Origin: Enhygromyxa salina
GTDB taxonomy: Bacteria > Myxococcota_A > Polyangia > Nannocystales > Nannocystaceae
Assembly (NCBI RefSeq): GCF_000737335.2
Contig: NZ_JMCC02000033.1
Location: 9,786-73,785, forward strand
Direction of reading: 5' to 3'
DNA: 64,000 nucleotides
Part shown: one piece after another, positions 42,800-51,169 of the stretch
Numbering within the stretch: position 1 is the stretch's first letter
How the letters are laid out: each line of letters starts with the position of its first letter
The notes under the pieces: generated by a model
What the model saw: the letters and a program-made list of their open reading frames with translations, nothing else
Told to the model about the DNA's origin: nothing
The model's database searches: none
Translations under genes and position numbers: made by a program

Positions 42800-44496
42800 C
42801 CGGCGGGGCCGAGATCCGCCAGCGACGGGCCCCAGCCGGCGAGATAGGCGAACCCGTCACCTGGCGCCCAACCACTCACGACCACCGACGCCCGACCGCT
42901 GGTCTCGACCCGATAGATGCCCGGTGGCACCGCGTAGCGCCGAACACTCCACGGACCCGCGCCGTCGGCCGCGGTCTCGTTGTCCTCGAGCAAGACCGCC
43001 GACTGCGGCGTGTTGTCTTCCTCGAGCCCGGTCAGCCACTCGACCTCGACCGCCGCGCCCGCCTTGGCGGTGACGAGCAGGTGGGTCTCGAAGCCCTGGG
43101 GGACCCAGACCCAGTGGCTGCCGGTCCACTGATCCACCGGCGCGAGCTGAACCATGGACGCCGAGCCCAGCCCGGTCAGCTGCGCGTTGGTCATGTACGC
43201 GGCCGCGAGGATCGGGCGATCCGCGCTCACGCTCAGCTCGTGGTCGTACTCGTAGATGGCGAAGGGCTCGTCGGGATCCATGATCACCGAGTCGAGCTCG
43301 ACCACCGCGTCTTGCGCGTCGAGGTAGCTGAACACGACCTCGGTGTTGGGCTCGGTCGCCGCGACCTGGATCATTGTTCGTTCGTGGCCAAGCTCCCCGT
43401 TGGGTCCCAGCCCGACGTTGGCCGCGACGAGGCGCGGGCCGACAAACTGGGTGCCGATCAACTGCGCAGACAGCTGCTCTTGCATGTGCCCACACGAGCC
43501 CTCGTAGTCGGGGATCGCCGCGCAGGTGTGGGCCGAGAACACGGAGGTCAGGTGCTCTTGCCCGGACTCGACCATGGTGCCGCTGGTTCCATGGTCGACC
43601 TCGGCGGCGTCGATCGCCGTCGCGTCGAGGCGCAGCAGCTGACCCGGTTCGACTGGCAGCGTCACGGCGATCTGCACGGGCTCGGCGTCTTCGTCGATGA
43701 TCTCGATGAAGGGCTCCCAGCTTGGCGGGATGTTGGCGATGCCAAACATCGGCGTGACCGCGACCGAGGTCCCGGAGCTCTGCGCGACCACGGCCAAGAA
43801 CGAGGGCTCGCCAACGCCGGGGTGGGTGCGCCAGCCCGCGACGGGGTTGCGGGTCGACCACGCCGCCGTTGGCTGCAGCATCGTCGCGCTGGCGCTGTAG
43901 CCCGCGCCCGTTGCCGGGCTGGCCTGGATCACGATGACGGGCGCGGTCGCGGTCATGCGCAGCGTCGCGTGCTCGTGCAGGCCAGTCCCGTGGACCTCGC
44001 TGTCACCCGGCAGCAGCACGGCTTCGTCGCTGCCCGCGACCATGCGTGACTCCACGATGGTCCAGCCGCGCTCACCGTGGCGCTCGAGCGTGACCTCGAC
44101 CGGGCCACTCAGCGGGTTGATGACCACGAACCCGAACGGGTCTTTCTCGAACAGGCCCGGTCCGTCGAGATCGACCCCATAGAATTCGCAGCCGATGTGG
44201 CTGGGAAACTGGGCCGCGAATTCGCAAGAGATCGACGACGCCGCTTCGCCCACGTCGAACAGAGGTGAGCTCGGACCCTCTTCGCCCTGCTCGTCCCCGA
44301 AGCTGTCGCCGTCCTCGCCCGAGTCCTCGAAATTGTCGCCGTCCTCGCCCAGCGGCCCCTCGGTCGCGCCGTCTGCAGCTGCATCGGCGCTGCTACCCAC
44401 GAGCGTGTCGACGATGTTGAGCGAGCACCCAGGCGCGATCACCCAGCTGGCGACCGACGCCAACAGCGGCGCCCCAAAGTGCAGATGACCCCTCAT
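42796..44496 (-). CDS. IgGFc-binding-like lipoprotein
   Basis: This protein is 566 residues from ATG 44496; ATG 44517 is an alternative. The signal peptide ends IAPGC (lipobox). An acidic Asp/Glu/Gly linker follows. The main region has the IgGFc-binding N-terminal-domain pattern: EFYGVDLDG, FGFVVINPLSGPVEVTLERHG, GTGLHEHATLRMTATAPVIV, QASPATGAGYSASATMLQPT and SGTSVAVTP, with paired Cys residues further on. Such domains occur in animal FCGBP and in many myxobacterial surface proteins; antibody binding is not implied. It is the first gene of the trio with the ATPase-transglutaminase, so it may be that system's surface component. Confidence 0.82.
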   Translation of the reverse strand: MRGHLHFGAPLLASVASWVIAPGCSLNIVDTLVGSSADAAADGATEGPLGEDGDNFEDSGEDGDSFGDEQGEEGPSSPLFDVGEAASSISCEFAAQFPSHIGCEFYGVDLDGPGLFEKDPFGFVVINPLSGPVEVTLERHGERGWTIVESRMVAGSDEAVLLPGDSEVHGTGLHEHATLRMTATAPVIVIQASPATGAGYSASATMLQPTAAWSTRNPVAGWRTHPGVGEPSFLAVVAQSSGTSVAVTPMFGIANIPPSWEPFIEIIDEDAEPVQIAVTLPVEPGQLLRLDATAIDAAEVDHGTSGTMVESGQEHLTSVFSAHTCAAIPDYEGSCGHMQEQLSAQLIGTQFVGPRLVAANVGLGPNGELGHERTMIQVAATEPNTEVVFSYLDAQDAVVELDSVIMDPDEPFAIYEYDHELSVSADRPILAAAYMTNAQLTGLGSASMVQLAPVDQWTGSHWVWVPQGFETHLLVTAKAGAAVEVEWLTGLEEDNTPQSAVLLEDNETAADGAGPWSVRRYAVPPGIYRVETSGRASVVVSGWAPGDGFAYLAGWGPSLADLGPAG

Positions 44497-44815
44497 GTCC
44501 GAAGCTCGTATTATCATGCCCGAGTCCGGTCTGATTTGCGCGCACGGGTGCCGCCGCGCACGGATCAGTCTGCCGGACTGGAGTAAACATCGCTCATGGG
44601 TACGGGCGGGCGACCTCGGCGAGGGTCCCGCTCGAAGCTGTCCGAGCTGTCCGAGCTGGCCGACCACGCGAGTGAGCAGCGAGCAGCGAGCTCGGATCCG
44701 CAAGACTCGACGCTGGCTCTTCGACCCGCCGGTGGCAGCTGCGCAGGATCGAGCATGATCTCGAGCCCCTCGCTCGCCGCCCCATCGACAGGTCACGCCT
44801 GTTACGCTCCCCCCA
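44497..44815. other. Divergent intergenic region, 319 bp
   Basis: This is the gap between the divergent IgGFc-like lipoprotein and S9 peptidase genes, so promoters for both should be here. Short direct repeats (GTCCGAGCT twice at about 44640-44656, GAGCAGCGA twice at about 44672-44690) are visible. On the minus strand GATAATACGAG lies about 14 bp before the lipoprotein ATG at 44496. I find no convincing promoter pair, RNA gene or ORF. Confidence 0.5.
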
Positions 44816-47029
44816 ATGACCCCCCGCATGTGGCACCCGTTGGTTCCGGCCCTGTTGCTCGCCTGCACCCCCCAACCGCAGACCCCGGTCCAGACCAACC
44901 CCAACCCAGCCACCGCGACCCCGCCTGCTCCGATCCCCGCCTCGCCCGAGGCCGAGCAAGACACCGAGCTCGGCATCCTTCCGCCGATCGCCCCGTCTGC
45001 GGAGCACCCCTTCTCGGTCCTCGACATGCTCGACGTCGATCGGGTCTCGAGCCCGGCCCTGGCCCCCGACGGCAAGCGCGTCGCCTACGTCCTGCGCGAG
45101 ACCGACATGGAGGCCAACAAGGGCCGCACCAGTCTTTGGATCGCCGGCGTCGACGGCAGCGAGCCCCGCCAGCTGGATCGCCACCCCAAGGGGATCAGCC
45201 AGCCGCAGTGGGCGCCCGATGGCCAGCACATCTACTTCATGTCGAGTCGCGCGGGGACCAGTCAGGTGTTTCGCGTCAACGTGGAGGCGGGCGAGGTCGA
45301 GCAGATCACCCACTTCCCGGTCGCGGTCGCCAACCTGGTGCTGTCCCGCGACGCGAGCAAGCTCGCGGTCTCGGCCGAGCTCTACCCCGACTGCCCGGAT
45401 CTCGCCTGCAACGTCGCGCGCGAGGCCTCCGAAACAACCAGCGCCGCGACCGGCGTTGGCTATGACCGGATGTTCGTCCGCCACTGGGACACCTGGAAGG
45501 ATCACCGCCGCTCGCAGCTGCTGGTCGCCGACGCGGTCCCCGGCACGGACCAAGCCACGATCGTGACCAAGGGCCTCGACGCCGACGTGCCTTCGAAGCC
45601 GTTCGGGGGCGCCGAGGAGTATGTGTTCACCCCCGACGGCCGCGGCGTCGTGTTCACCGCCCGCGCCTCGGGTGGCGGCCCCGCCGAGCCGTGGTCGACC
45701 AACTTCGATCTGTTCTGGGCCCCCGTCGACGCCAGCAAGCCGCCGGTCAAGCTGACCAGCAACCCGGCCTGGGACACCCACCCGCGCTTCTCGCCCGACG
45801 GCAAGCAGCTCGCCTATGTTGCGATGCAGCGGCCCGGCTTCGAGGCGGATCGCTTTCGCCTGATGACCGTGGCGTGGACGGGTGAGGGCTTCGAGGGCGA
45901 GCCGCGAGCTGTGACGCAGGCTTGGGATCGCTCGGTCGGCAGCTTCGAGTACGCGGCCGACGGTGGCCGGGTGTTCGCGGCCGTGGAGGATCTCGGGCGC
46001 AAGCCGCTGTTTGCGATCGACCTCGAGAGCGGCCAAGCCACGATCGTCGCGGGCCTCGATCACGGCACCGTCTCTGAGGTCGCGGTTGGCACCGAGCAGC
46101 TGGTGATCACCCACCATGATCTGCGCAACCCCGCGGAGCTCTACGTCGTGCCGATCCCAAAAAACGGGGGCGAGAACGGGGACGAGGCGGTCACCCGCCT
46201 GAGCCACCACAACGACGAGCTCATGGCCCGGACCAAGGTTGGCGAGCCCGAGCAATTCGAGTTCGTGGGTCATGGCGGCGACACCGTCTACGGCTGGCTG
46301 GTGCGCCCGGTCAATTTCGATCCAAGCACGACCTACCCGCTCGCGTTCTTGATCCACGGCGGTCCGCAGGGCTCGTTCGGGGACAAATTCCACTTTCGCT
46401 GGAACGCCCAGACCTACGCGGGTGCTGGCTACGCCACGGTCATGATCGACTTCCACGGCTCGACCGGCTACGGGCAGGCGTTCACCGACTCGATCTCGGG
46501 CGACTGGGGCGGCAAGCCTCTGGAAGATCTAAAGCTCGGCCTTGCCCACGTGCTGAAGGCCAACCCGTGGATCGATGGTGACCGGGCGTGCGCGCTCGGG
46601 GCTTCGTACGGTGGCTTCATGGTCAACTGGATCGCCGGCAACTGGCCCGACCGGTTCCGCTGCCTCGTCAACCACGACGGCATCTTTGATCAGCGCATGA
46701 TGTACTACGCGACCGAAGAGCTGTGGTTTCCAGAGTGGGAACACGGCGGCCCCGAATATGAGCAGCCCGCTGCCTACGCGCGCTTCAACCCGGCCAACCA
46801 CGTCTCGAGCTGGCAGACACCGATGCTGGTCGTGCACGGCTCGCTCGACTACCGGGTCCCGCTCGAGCAGGGCCTCGCAACCTTCACCGCCCTGCAGCGG
46901 CGCGGAATCGAGAGTCGCTTCTTGCACTTCCCCGACGAGAACCACTGGGTGCTGAGCCCGGCCAACTCGCTGCAGTGGCACGACGAGGTGCTGCGCTGGC
47001 TCGACGCGCACACGGCACCAACCCCCTGA
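44816..47029 (+). CDS. S9-family serine peptidase (acylaminoacyl/dipeptidyl peptidase type), lipoprotein
   Basis: This protein is 737 residues from ATG 44816. The signal ends LLLAC (Cys about residue 17), followed by a Pro/Thr linker. The N-terminal beta propeller has TolB-like blades (SPALAPDGKRVAYVL, SQPQWAPDGQHIYF, THPRFSPDGKQLAYVA). The C-terminal alpha/beta-hydrolase domain has HGGP (oxyanion), catalytic Ser597 in GASYGG, Asp678 in HGSLDYRVP and His710 in ENHWV. It is an envelope peptidase that trims peptides, probably on the periplasmic side. It stands alone and is divergent from the IgGFc-like gene. Confidence 0.94.
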   Translation: MTPRMWHPLVPALLLACTPQPQTPVQTNPNPATATPPAPIPASPEAEQDTELGILPPIAPSAEHPFSVLDMLDVDRVSSPALAPDGKRVAYVLRETDMEANKGRTSLWIAGVDGSEPRQLDRHPKGISQPQWAPDGQHIYFMSSRAGTSQVFRVNVEAGEVEQITHFPVAVANLVLSRDASKLAVSAELYPDCPDLACNVAREASETTSAATGVGYDRMFVRHWDTWKDHRRSQLLVADAVPGTDQATIVTKGLDADVPSKPFGGAEEYVFTPDGRGVVFTARASGGGPAEPWSTNFDLFWAPVDASKPPVKLTSNPAWDTHPRFSPDGKQLAYVAMQRPGFEADRFRLMTVAWTGEGFEGEPRAVTQAWDRSVGSFEYAADGGRVFAAVEDLGRKPLFAIDLESGQATIVAGLDHGTVSEVAVGTEQLVITHHDLRNPAELYVVPIPKNGGENGDEAVTRLSHHNDELMARTKVGEPEQFEFVGHGGDTVYGWLVRPVNFDPSTTYPLAFLIHGGPQGSFGDKFHFRWNAQTYAGAGYATVMIDFHGSTGYGQAFTDSISGDWGGKPLEDLKLGLAHVLKANPWIDGDRACALGASYGGFMVNWIAGNWPDRFRCLVNHDGIFDQRMMYYATEELWFPEWEHGGPEYEQPAAYARFNPANHVSSWQTPMLVVHGSLDYRVPLEQGLATFTALQRRGIESRFLHFPDENHWVLSPANSLQWHDEVLRWLDAHTAPTP

Positions 47030-47564
47030 CCGTGCTCGAGTCTACAGTCCGGCTAGATGTGACGCGCGCTGCGCGTCCCAGGGACACAGAAAGGGCGTGG
47101 TGAGCTTCCCTTGTGTGGGGTTAAATGCCCATGGCGATGGCGGCGCGTATTTGCGCATCCGCATGCCGAAGCAGTGAGATGACCGCTGCTATGGGCGCAA
47201 AAAATGTAGGGCAGAATGCTCATATTCGCGCCGGCGATATGATCACAGTGGCACCGATCACTGTTGAATGTCCAAATCTGGCCACCTCAGGCTGTACAGG
47301 AAGATCATGCGGTCTGATCGCTCGTGTGCCCGCAGGTCAGGCGCCCAGAGAATTGTCGAGATACGAAGTTCCGGCCGGGGTAGACGTTATCAAGATATTG
47401 AAATTACTGGTATTTTGGAGGGCTCGGGGCATTCGGGACCAGCTTGATCGTCCGGCCTACAAATAATGAACCCACCAACTGTTACATACAAGACTAGCGG
47501 TACTCCAGAATGCCCCAGTTTGATCAGGATAGTTTTCATGACTTGGAGCTGCTATCTTGCCTCC
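47030..47564. other. Lower-GC intergenic region, 535 bp
   Basis: Base composition is visibly more AT-rich than the neighbours, with tracts such as ATTGAAATTACTGGTATTTTGG. A 113-codon open frame (47125-47466) exists but has no motif and unusual codon use, so I do not call it. A 5-bp inverted repeat (CAGTG-N8-CACTG) lies near 47248-47266. The segment may be a transferred remnant or a long regulatory region for the DNA-binding protein gene downstream. Confidence 0.5.
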
Positions 47565-48101
47565 GTGTCGAGTTTCGAACGCGAAATGTCCGCAGCCGTG
47601 AAAGACGTGCAACGATCCGTCTTTCTCGACCTAATTCGTTCACATCCGGAGATGACCCTCGCGGAGCTATCAAAGCTCAGCAAAGGTCAGTTTTCGGGCT
47701 TGTTGTCCAGCGTGACCGTGGGTGAGGTCATCAACGCTGGGCGCGAGTTTGATGACACCGGGCCGCAGGCGGCCAGGACTTCTGGGTCGCTGATGACATT
47801 GAGCGGTCCCAGCGGCGCAGCTGGGCCAGTCTCGGACCCTCGCTCTGGTTCGATGGGCGCCCTCGATCCGGGCGAGTCGGGCGAAGAAGTCAACACCCGG
47901 ACCGCCGCCGGTCGCCGCGAGTACGACCAGCAGGTGCTCGCATTCGTGCGAGATTCAGATGAAGCCGTATCGGCGACCGAGATCCGCAACCACATCGGGG
48001 GGACCTCGCTGCAAGTCCGCAAGGCCGTCGCCCGGTTGATCGAGGCCGAGCAAGTCACCTGGCAAGGCAAGGCCAGGGGCACTCGCTACAGCGCGCTCTA
48101 G
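47565..48101 (+). CDS. Small two-domain DNA-binding protein
   Basis: This protein is 178 residues from GTG 47565; ATG 47586 and ATG 47538 are alternatives. The N-terminal 55 residues form a helical domain (VQRSVFLDLIRSHPEMTLAE, then LSKLSKGQFSGLLSSVTVGE) resembling a winged-helix or H-NS/MucR-like oligomerisation unit. A Ser/Gly/Pro linker leads to a winged helix-turn-helix (QQVLAFVRDSDEAVSATEIR, then GGTSLQVRKAVARLIEAEQV and GTRYSAL). The order is that of a regulator. Its targets are unknown. It sits behind a lower-GC stretch. Confidence 0.7.
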   Translation: MSSFEREMSAAVKDVQRSVFLDLIRSHPEMTLAELSKLSKGQFSGLLSSVTVGEVINAGREFDDTGPQAARTSGSLMTLSGPSGAAGPVSDPRSGSMGALDPGESGEEVNTRTAAGRREYDQQVLAFVRDSDEAVSATEIRNHIGGTSLQVRKAVARLIEAEQVTWQGKARGTRYSAL

Positions 48102-48115
48102 CGTCGCGCGTAAAC

Positions 48116-48149
48116 GCTCGGAGAAGCCGCCCCTCGCGGGGTGCCGAGC
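48116..48149. repeat. Imperfect hairpin downstream of the DNA-binding protein gene
   Basis: GCTCGG and CCGAGC pair on the outside and CCCC(TCGC)GGGG inside. The hairpin starts 15 bp after the stop codon at 48101. No T-tract follows. Confidence 0.45.
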
Positions 48150-48194
48150 GTGCGACCGCTACTTCGCTGCCCACGGTGAGCCAGTCTACGAAGG

Positions 48195-48254
48195 CGTCCG
48201 CAAGCGGACGAGAAGCCCTCGCCCGAGCTGAAACAGTTCTCAGCTCGGGCGAGG
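48195..48254. terminator. Two strong hairpins between convergent genes, probable bidirectional terminator
   Basis: The first hairpin (48195-48210) is CGTCCGC-AA-GCGGACG with a perfect 7-bp stem. The second (48217-48254) has a perfect 15-bp stem, CCTCGCCCGAGCTGA with TCAGCTCGGGCGAGG, around an 8-base loop. They lie between the 3' ends of the convergent genes that stop at 48101 and 48295. Because stems are symmetrical, either strand could use them; neither has a clear T-tract. Confidence 0.7.
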
Positions 48255-48294
48255 ATCTCTCGCCCGCTCGCCGCGAAGCTCCAGATTTTCCCAC

Positions 48295-49452
48295 CTAATA
48301 GGGCTGAAATTTCTGAGTGCTCGCGCGGCGACGATTCATGTCTGCCAGCTCGGCGGGCGTGAACGCCTCGGCGCTGCCTTTGGGCGCGTGCTCGCGGATG
48401 AACTTTTCGATCAGGCGGCGGGCCGACAGCGCCGTGTCTTGGCGGGCGTCGTCGAGCTCCGAGTTGTCGACCTTCCCAAACCCGGGCAGCTGGGCGTTGG
48501 CGCTGGCCTCGGGCTCGTCGCACTCGTCCCAGCGCTGGAACAACAGCTCCTTGCGCGCCCCGAGCCCGCGACCCGTGTCGGCCCAGATCTTGTCGAGCTC
48601 ACCGCCAAGCCGCTGCAGCCGCTTGTCGAGCTGCTTTTTCTGGAAGGTCACCGCCATGCCCAGCCGCATCTCGAAGGTTGCCTTGAGCAGCTTGTGCTTG
48701 ATCCGAGCGTAGGGATCATCGCCGGCTGCAGCGGACAACAGATCACCCGGGCCGCCCATGCCGATCTGCGTCCAGCTGGCCTTGGCGCCCTTGTTGCGAA
48801 AATCGACGCGACCGTCGGCCCGCAGGGTCGCCACGAAGCGTCCGCTGGGATCGCGGTAGACCAGCTTGCCCTTCTCGTTCTTGAACGAGTAGTCGACCTG
48901 CGCACCCGCAGGCGCGGCTGGCCCTTGCATGGCGCCGGAGCCCACGCCCGGGTTGTTGACCGAGTCTTCGTAGACGCCCCGCGAGCCGTTGAGCAGCGCT
49001 GGATCGACGACCACGCCGCTCCCCGTTGTCGAGGCGCGCGCGCCGTCTCGCATGCCATGCAGCGACACGCCTGGAGTGTCGTGGGTCTCGGACTCTGTAT
49101 GGGTGAGATCCGGCGGCGGCTCCGACCCTCCACGCGGGCTCGGGTTGTTGGACTTGGGTTGATCGATCGGGGCGCGGGCGTCGGGGCTCACCGCGGGCAA
49201 GCCGGGTTCGCCCGTTGGCTCGGTCCGCGCGTACGGCAGCGGCACGGTCTCGAGTGGGATCACAGCGCCAGGCGTGAACAGCTGATCCGCCACCCCGGCG
49301 CCTCCGCGCCCGGTTCCGTCGGGCAGCAGCGACGCCGCGAACACGAGGCCCACGTGAAACACCGCGGAACCAACGACCGCCCAGCTCCACAGCGAAGTCA
49401 CCCGCTGGTTCACGAGTCTAGCCTGCCGAGCTCGCAGGTAACGCTGGGACAT
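48295..49452 (-). CDS. Membrane-anchored hypothetical protein, TonB-like N-terminus
   Basis: This protein is 385 residues from ATG 49452. One N-terminal transmembrane segment (LWSWAVVGSAVFHVGLVFAA) follows a short basic cytosolic tail, as in TonB/TolA-like anchors. A long Pro/Ser/Gly-rich linker (about 60-185) follows. The C-terminal half is helical and charged (YARIKHKLLKATFEMRLGMA, then KKQLDKRLQRLGGELDKIW). No TonB C-terminal box is visible. The function is unknown; an envelope-spanning structural role is a guess from topology. Confidence 0.72.
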   Translation of the reverse strand: MSQRYLRARQARLVNQRVTSLWSWAVVGSAVFHVGLVFAASLLPDGTGRGGAGVADQLFTPGAVIPLETVPLPYARTEPTGEPGLPAVSPDARAPIDQPKSNNPSPRGGSEPPPDLTHTESETHDTPGVSLHGMRDGARASTTGSGVVVDPALLNGSRGVYEDSVNNPGVGSGAMQGPAAPAGAQVDYSFKNEKGKLVYRDPSGRFVATLRADGRVDFRNKGAKASWTQIGMGGPGDLLSAAAGDDPYARIKHKLLKATFEMRLGMAVTFQKKQLDKRLQRLGGELDKIWADTGRGLGARKELLFQRWDECDEPEASANAQLPGFGKVDNSELDDARQDTALSARRLIEKFIREHAPKGSAEAFTPAELADMNRRRASTQKFQPY

Positions 49453-49605
49453 CCCACCGCTGCGGAGTGTAGGGCATCCGGCGCCCGATCGACCATGACG
49501 GGCCTATAAAGGTGCGCGCTGGGGGAGCCACACGCCCGATCATTCCCCCGCGAACACCCCAGGTTGGCCAGCTCTGCGAGGGAGCGCAGCGACCGACCCG
49601 CCCCC

Positions 49606-50691
49606 CTATGGAGGTCCGTACACGCCCGAATCCTCGAGATCGTTGGGTTGCTGGGTGTCGGCGGGCACCCCGGCCGGGCCGCTGACCCAGCTCCCGCTGG
49701 TCGCGGCGAGATCCTCGGTCCGCATGCGCATGTTGGTGCGCGTGATCGAGGACCGGAGCACGTCGGAGGTCCCATAGGTACCTGAGGCAAAAGCGCCGGT
49801 CTCGGGCGCGCTGCGGACCACGCCTCGGTCCAGGCGCGACGTGATCAAGAAGTGCCCGCCCGCCACGATGATGCCCGCGAGCAAGATCCACACGGTCAGC
49901 CCGTTGAGGCTCCCGCCCGAGTGGATGATCGCAGCCTCGCGGTCGCCGAGTGTCATGTACGCGGCGACGGTCCCCACGGCCACCAGCGCCAGCAGCACCA
50001 GCGAGGCCCGGGTCCCGGCTTGCTTGTGGTCGTGATCTTGATCCACGAAGGCCAACATCACGGCGTGCAGCGCCAGCGCCATCGCAAGCCACACCAGCAC
50101 GGCGCCGACCAACCAGGACACCAAAGAGAAGCGCGGCATCGGGGCGGTCACGCCCTCGAGTGAGGCCACGATCTCGTCGAGGCGCTCGCGCTGGAACCCG
50201 AAGTCGTTGGGCAGCGCGGCCATGATCACGATCGTGGCCGTGCTGCCCGAGGGCGCGAGCACGCACTCGTAGACCAGCTCGTTCACGCTCCAGCGGGCCC
50301 AGACGACGCGCTCGCCGTTGGAGATCTCGCGGATCTGTGCCGCCTCGGGGGGCTGCTCGCCGACGATCGGCGCGACGACGCTGGCGAGCGCCTCGATCGC
50401 CGCCGCGTCGGTCGAGAACACCTGCTCGGTGACCGGCTCGGGCCGCTCGAACACGGCGACCGTCTCCGCGAAGAGATCACCGTCGCGCTCCGAGAGGACC
50501 TGCTCGAGCCGCAGCCCAAGCGCATCTTTCCACTCGCCCGCCCGCCGTTGAGCCGCCGGCGCTGCGCGGGCGCTCTCGGACCAACCCAGCGGCGCCACCA
50601 CCCGCGCGGCCGCCCGCGCGACCACAGGCCACGCGATCACCAGGGCGAACAACACAGCGAAGGCAGTCAGCCGGGCACGGGAATTACGCAC
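49606..50691 (-). CDS. Multi-pass membrane protein, unknown function
   Basis: This protein is 361 residues from GTG 50691, preceded by AGGATC; the frame is open to 50781. A first hydrophobic segment (LTAFAVLFALVIAWPVVARA) leads to an extracytoplasmic domain of about 170 residues. Three further transmembrane segments follow (LVSWLVGAVLVWLAMALALH, ASLVLLALVAVGTVAAYM, TVWILLAGIIVAGGHFLI). The C-terminal tail of about 65 residues is Ser/Thr-rich (ASGTYGTSDVLRSSITRTN) and could be phosphorylated by a Ser/Thr kinase. No family is recognised. Confidence 0.75.
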   Translation of the reverse strand: MRNSRARLTAFAVLFALVIAWPVVARAAARVVAPLGWSESARAAPAAQRRAGEWKDALGLRLEQVLSERDGDLFAETVAVFERPEPVTEQVFSTDAAAIEALASVVAPIVGEQPPEAAQIREISNGERVVWARWSVNELVYECVLAPSGSTATIVIMAALPNDFGFQRERLDEIVASLEGVTAPMPRFSLVSWLVGAVLVWLAMALALHAVMLAFVDQDHDHKQAGTRASLVLLALVAVGTVAAYMTLGDREAAIIHSGGSLNGLTVWILLAGIIVAGGHFLITSRLDRGVVRSAPETGAFASGTYGTSDVLRSSITRTNMRMRTEDLAATSGSWVSGPAGVPADTQQPNDLEDSGVYGPP

Positions 50692-50781
50692 GTCGTGAGA
50701 TCCTGCCGCAAACCCTCGGCAACTCCAACGAACCGACGAACGCTCGCGTGAGCAAGCGCGGATCGACTCGTTCAGAATCAT

Positions 50782-50905
50782 ATGACGGCAATCAACAGTG
50801 TTTTAATTCCGATAATTTTTGGATATTAGGGCGATCTAACGGGGTTCCGCGTCTGCGGCGACAATATTACAACATTATTAACAGTGTATTACGACTTGAA
50901 TCGCG
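50782..50905. promoter_or_regulatory. AT-rich divergent promoter region with repeated AACAGTGT motif
   Basis: This stretch is strikingly AT-rich for the window (CAATATTACAACATTATTAA and similar). The motif AACAGTGT(T/A)TTA occurs at 50794-50805 and 50880-50891, 86 bp apart. It lies between the divergent membrane protein gene (start 50691) and the DUF2061 gene (start about 50936), so it probably holds the promoters of both. The repeated motif could be a regulator site. Confidence 0.45.
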
Positions 50906-50935
50906 TCTGATCCTGCGGCAGTGAGTAACTCAGGC

Positions 50936-51169
50936 ATGGATTCGGACAGCCACTCACGGAGCTTCGCCAAGGCACTCAGCTGGCGCGTGTTTGCGCTCGC
51001 GATCACGACGGGTGTCAGCTACATGCTCAGCGAGAGCGTCGCGGTGGCCGTGTCGATCGGTGTCGCCGATTCTGCGATCAAGATCGGGGCGTACTACCTG
51101 CACGAGCGCGCGTGGATCGGGATCCGCTTTGGTCGCAAGCCGGCCGACGCTACACCACGCGGCGCATGA
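50936..51169 (+). CDS. Small DUF2061-type membrane protein
   Basis: This protein is 77 residues from ATG 50936; GTG 50921 would add five residues. The family motif is visible: SRSFAKALSWRVFALAITTG near the N-terminus and SIGVADSAIKIGAYYLHERA WIGIRFG (positions about 46-71) near the C-terminus, with two hydrophobic segments. Members are predicted inner-membrane proteins of unknown function. Its last 20 bases overlap the end of the convergent PP2C gene (stop at 51150). Confidence 0.82.
   Translation: MDSDSHSRSFAKALSWRVFALAITTGVSYMLSESVAVAVSIGVADSAIKIGAYYLHERAWIGIRFGRKPADATPRGA

Noticed and set aside
42796..44496. Antibody-binding function for the IgGFc-like lipoprotein
   Set aside because: The domain name comes from an animal protein; nothing in the sequence supports immunoglobulin binding in a free-living bacterium.
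47125..47466. 113-codon frame before the DNA-binding protein gene
   Set aside because: No motif, odd codon use and no ribosome-binding site; kept only as a note in the intergenic entry.
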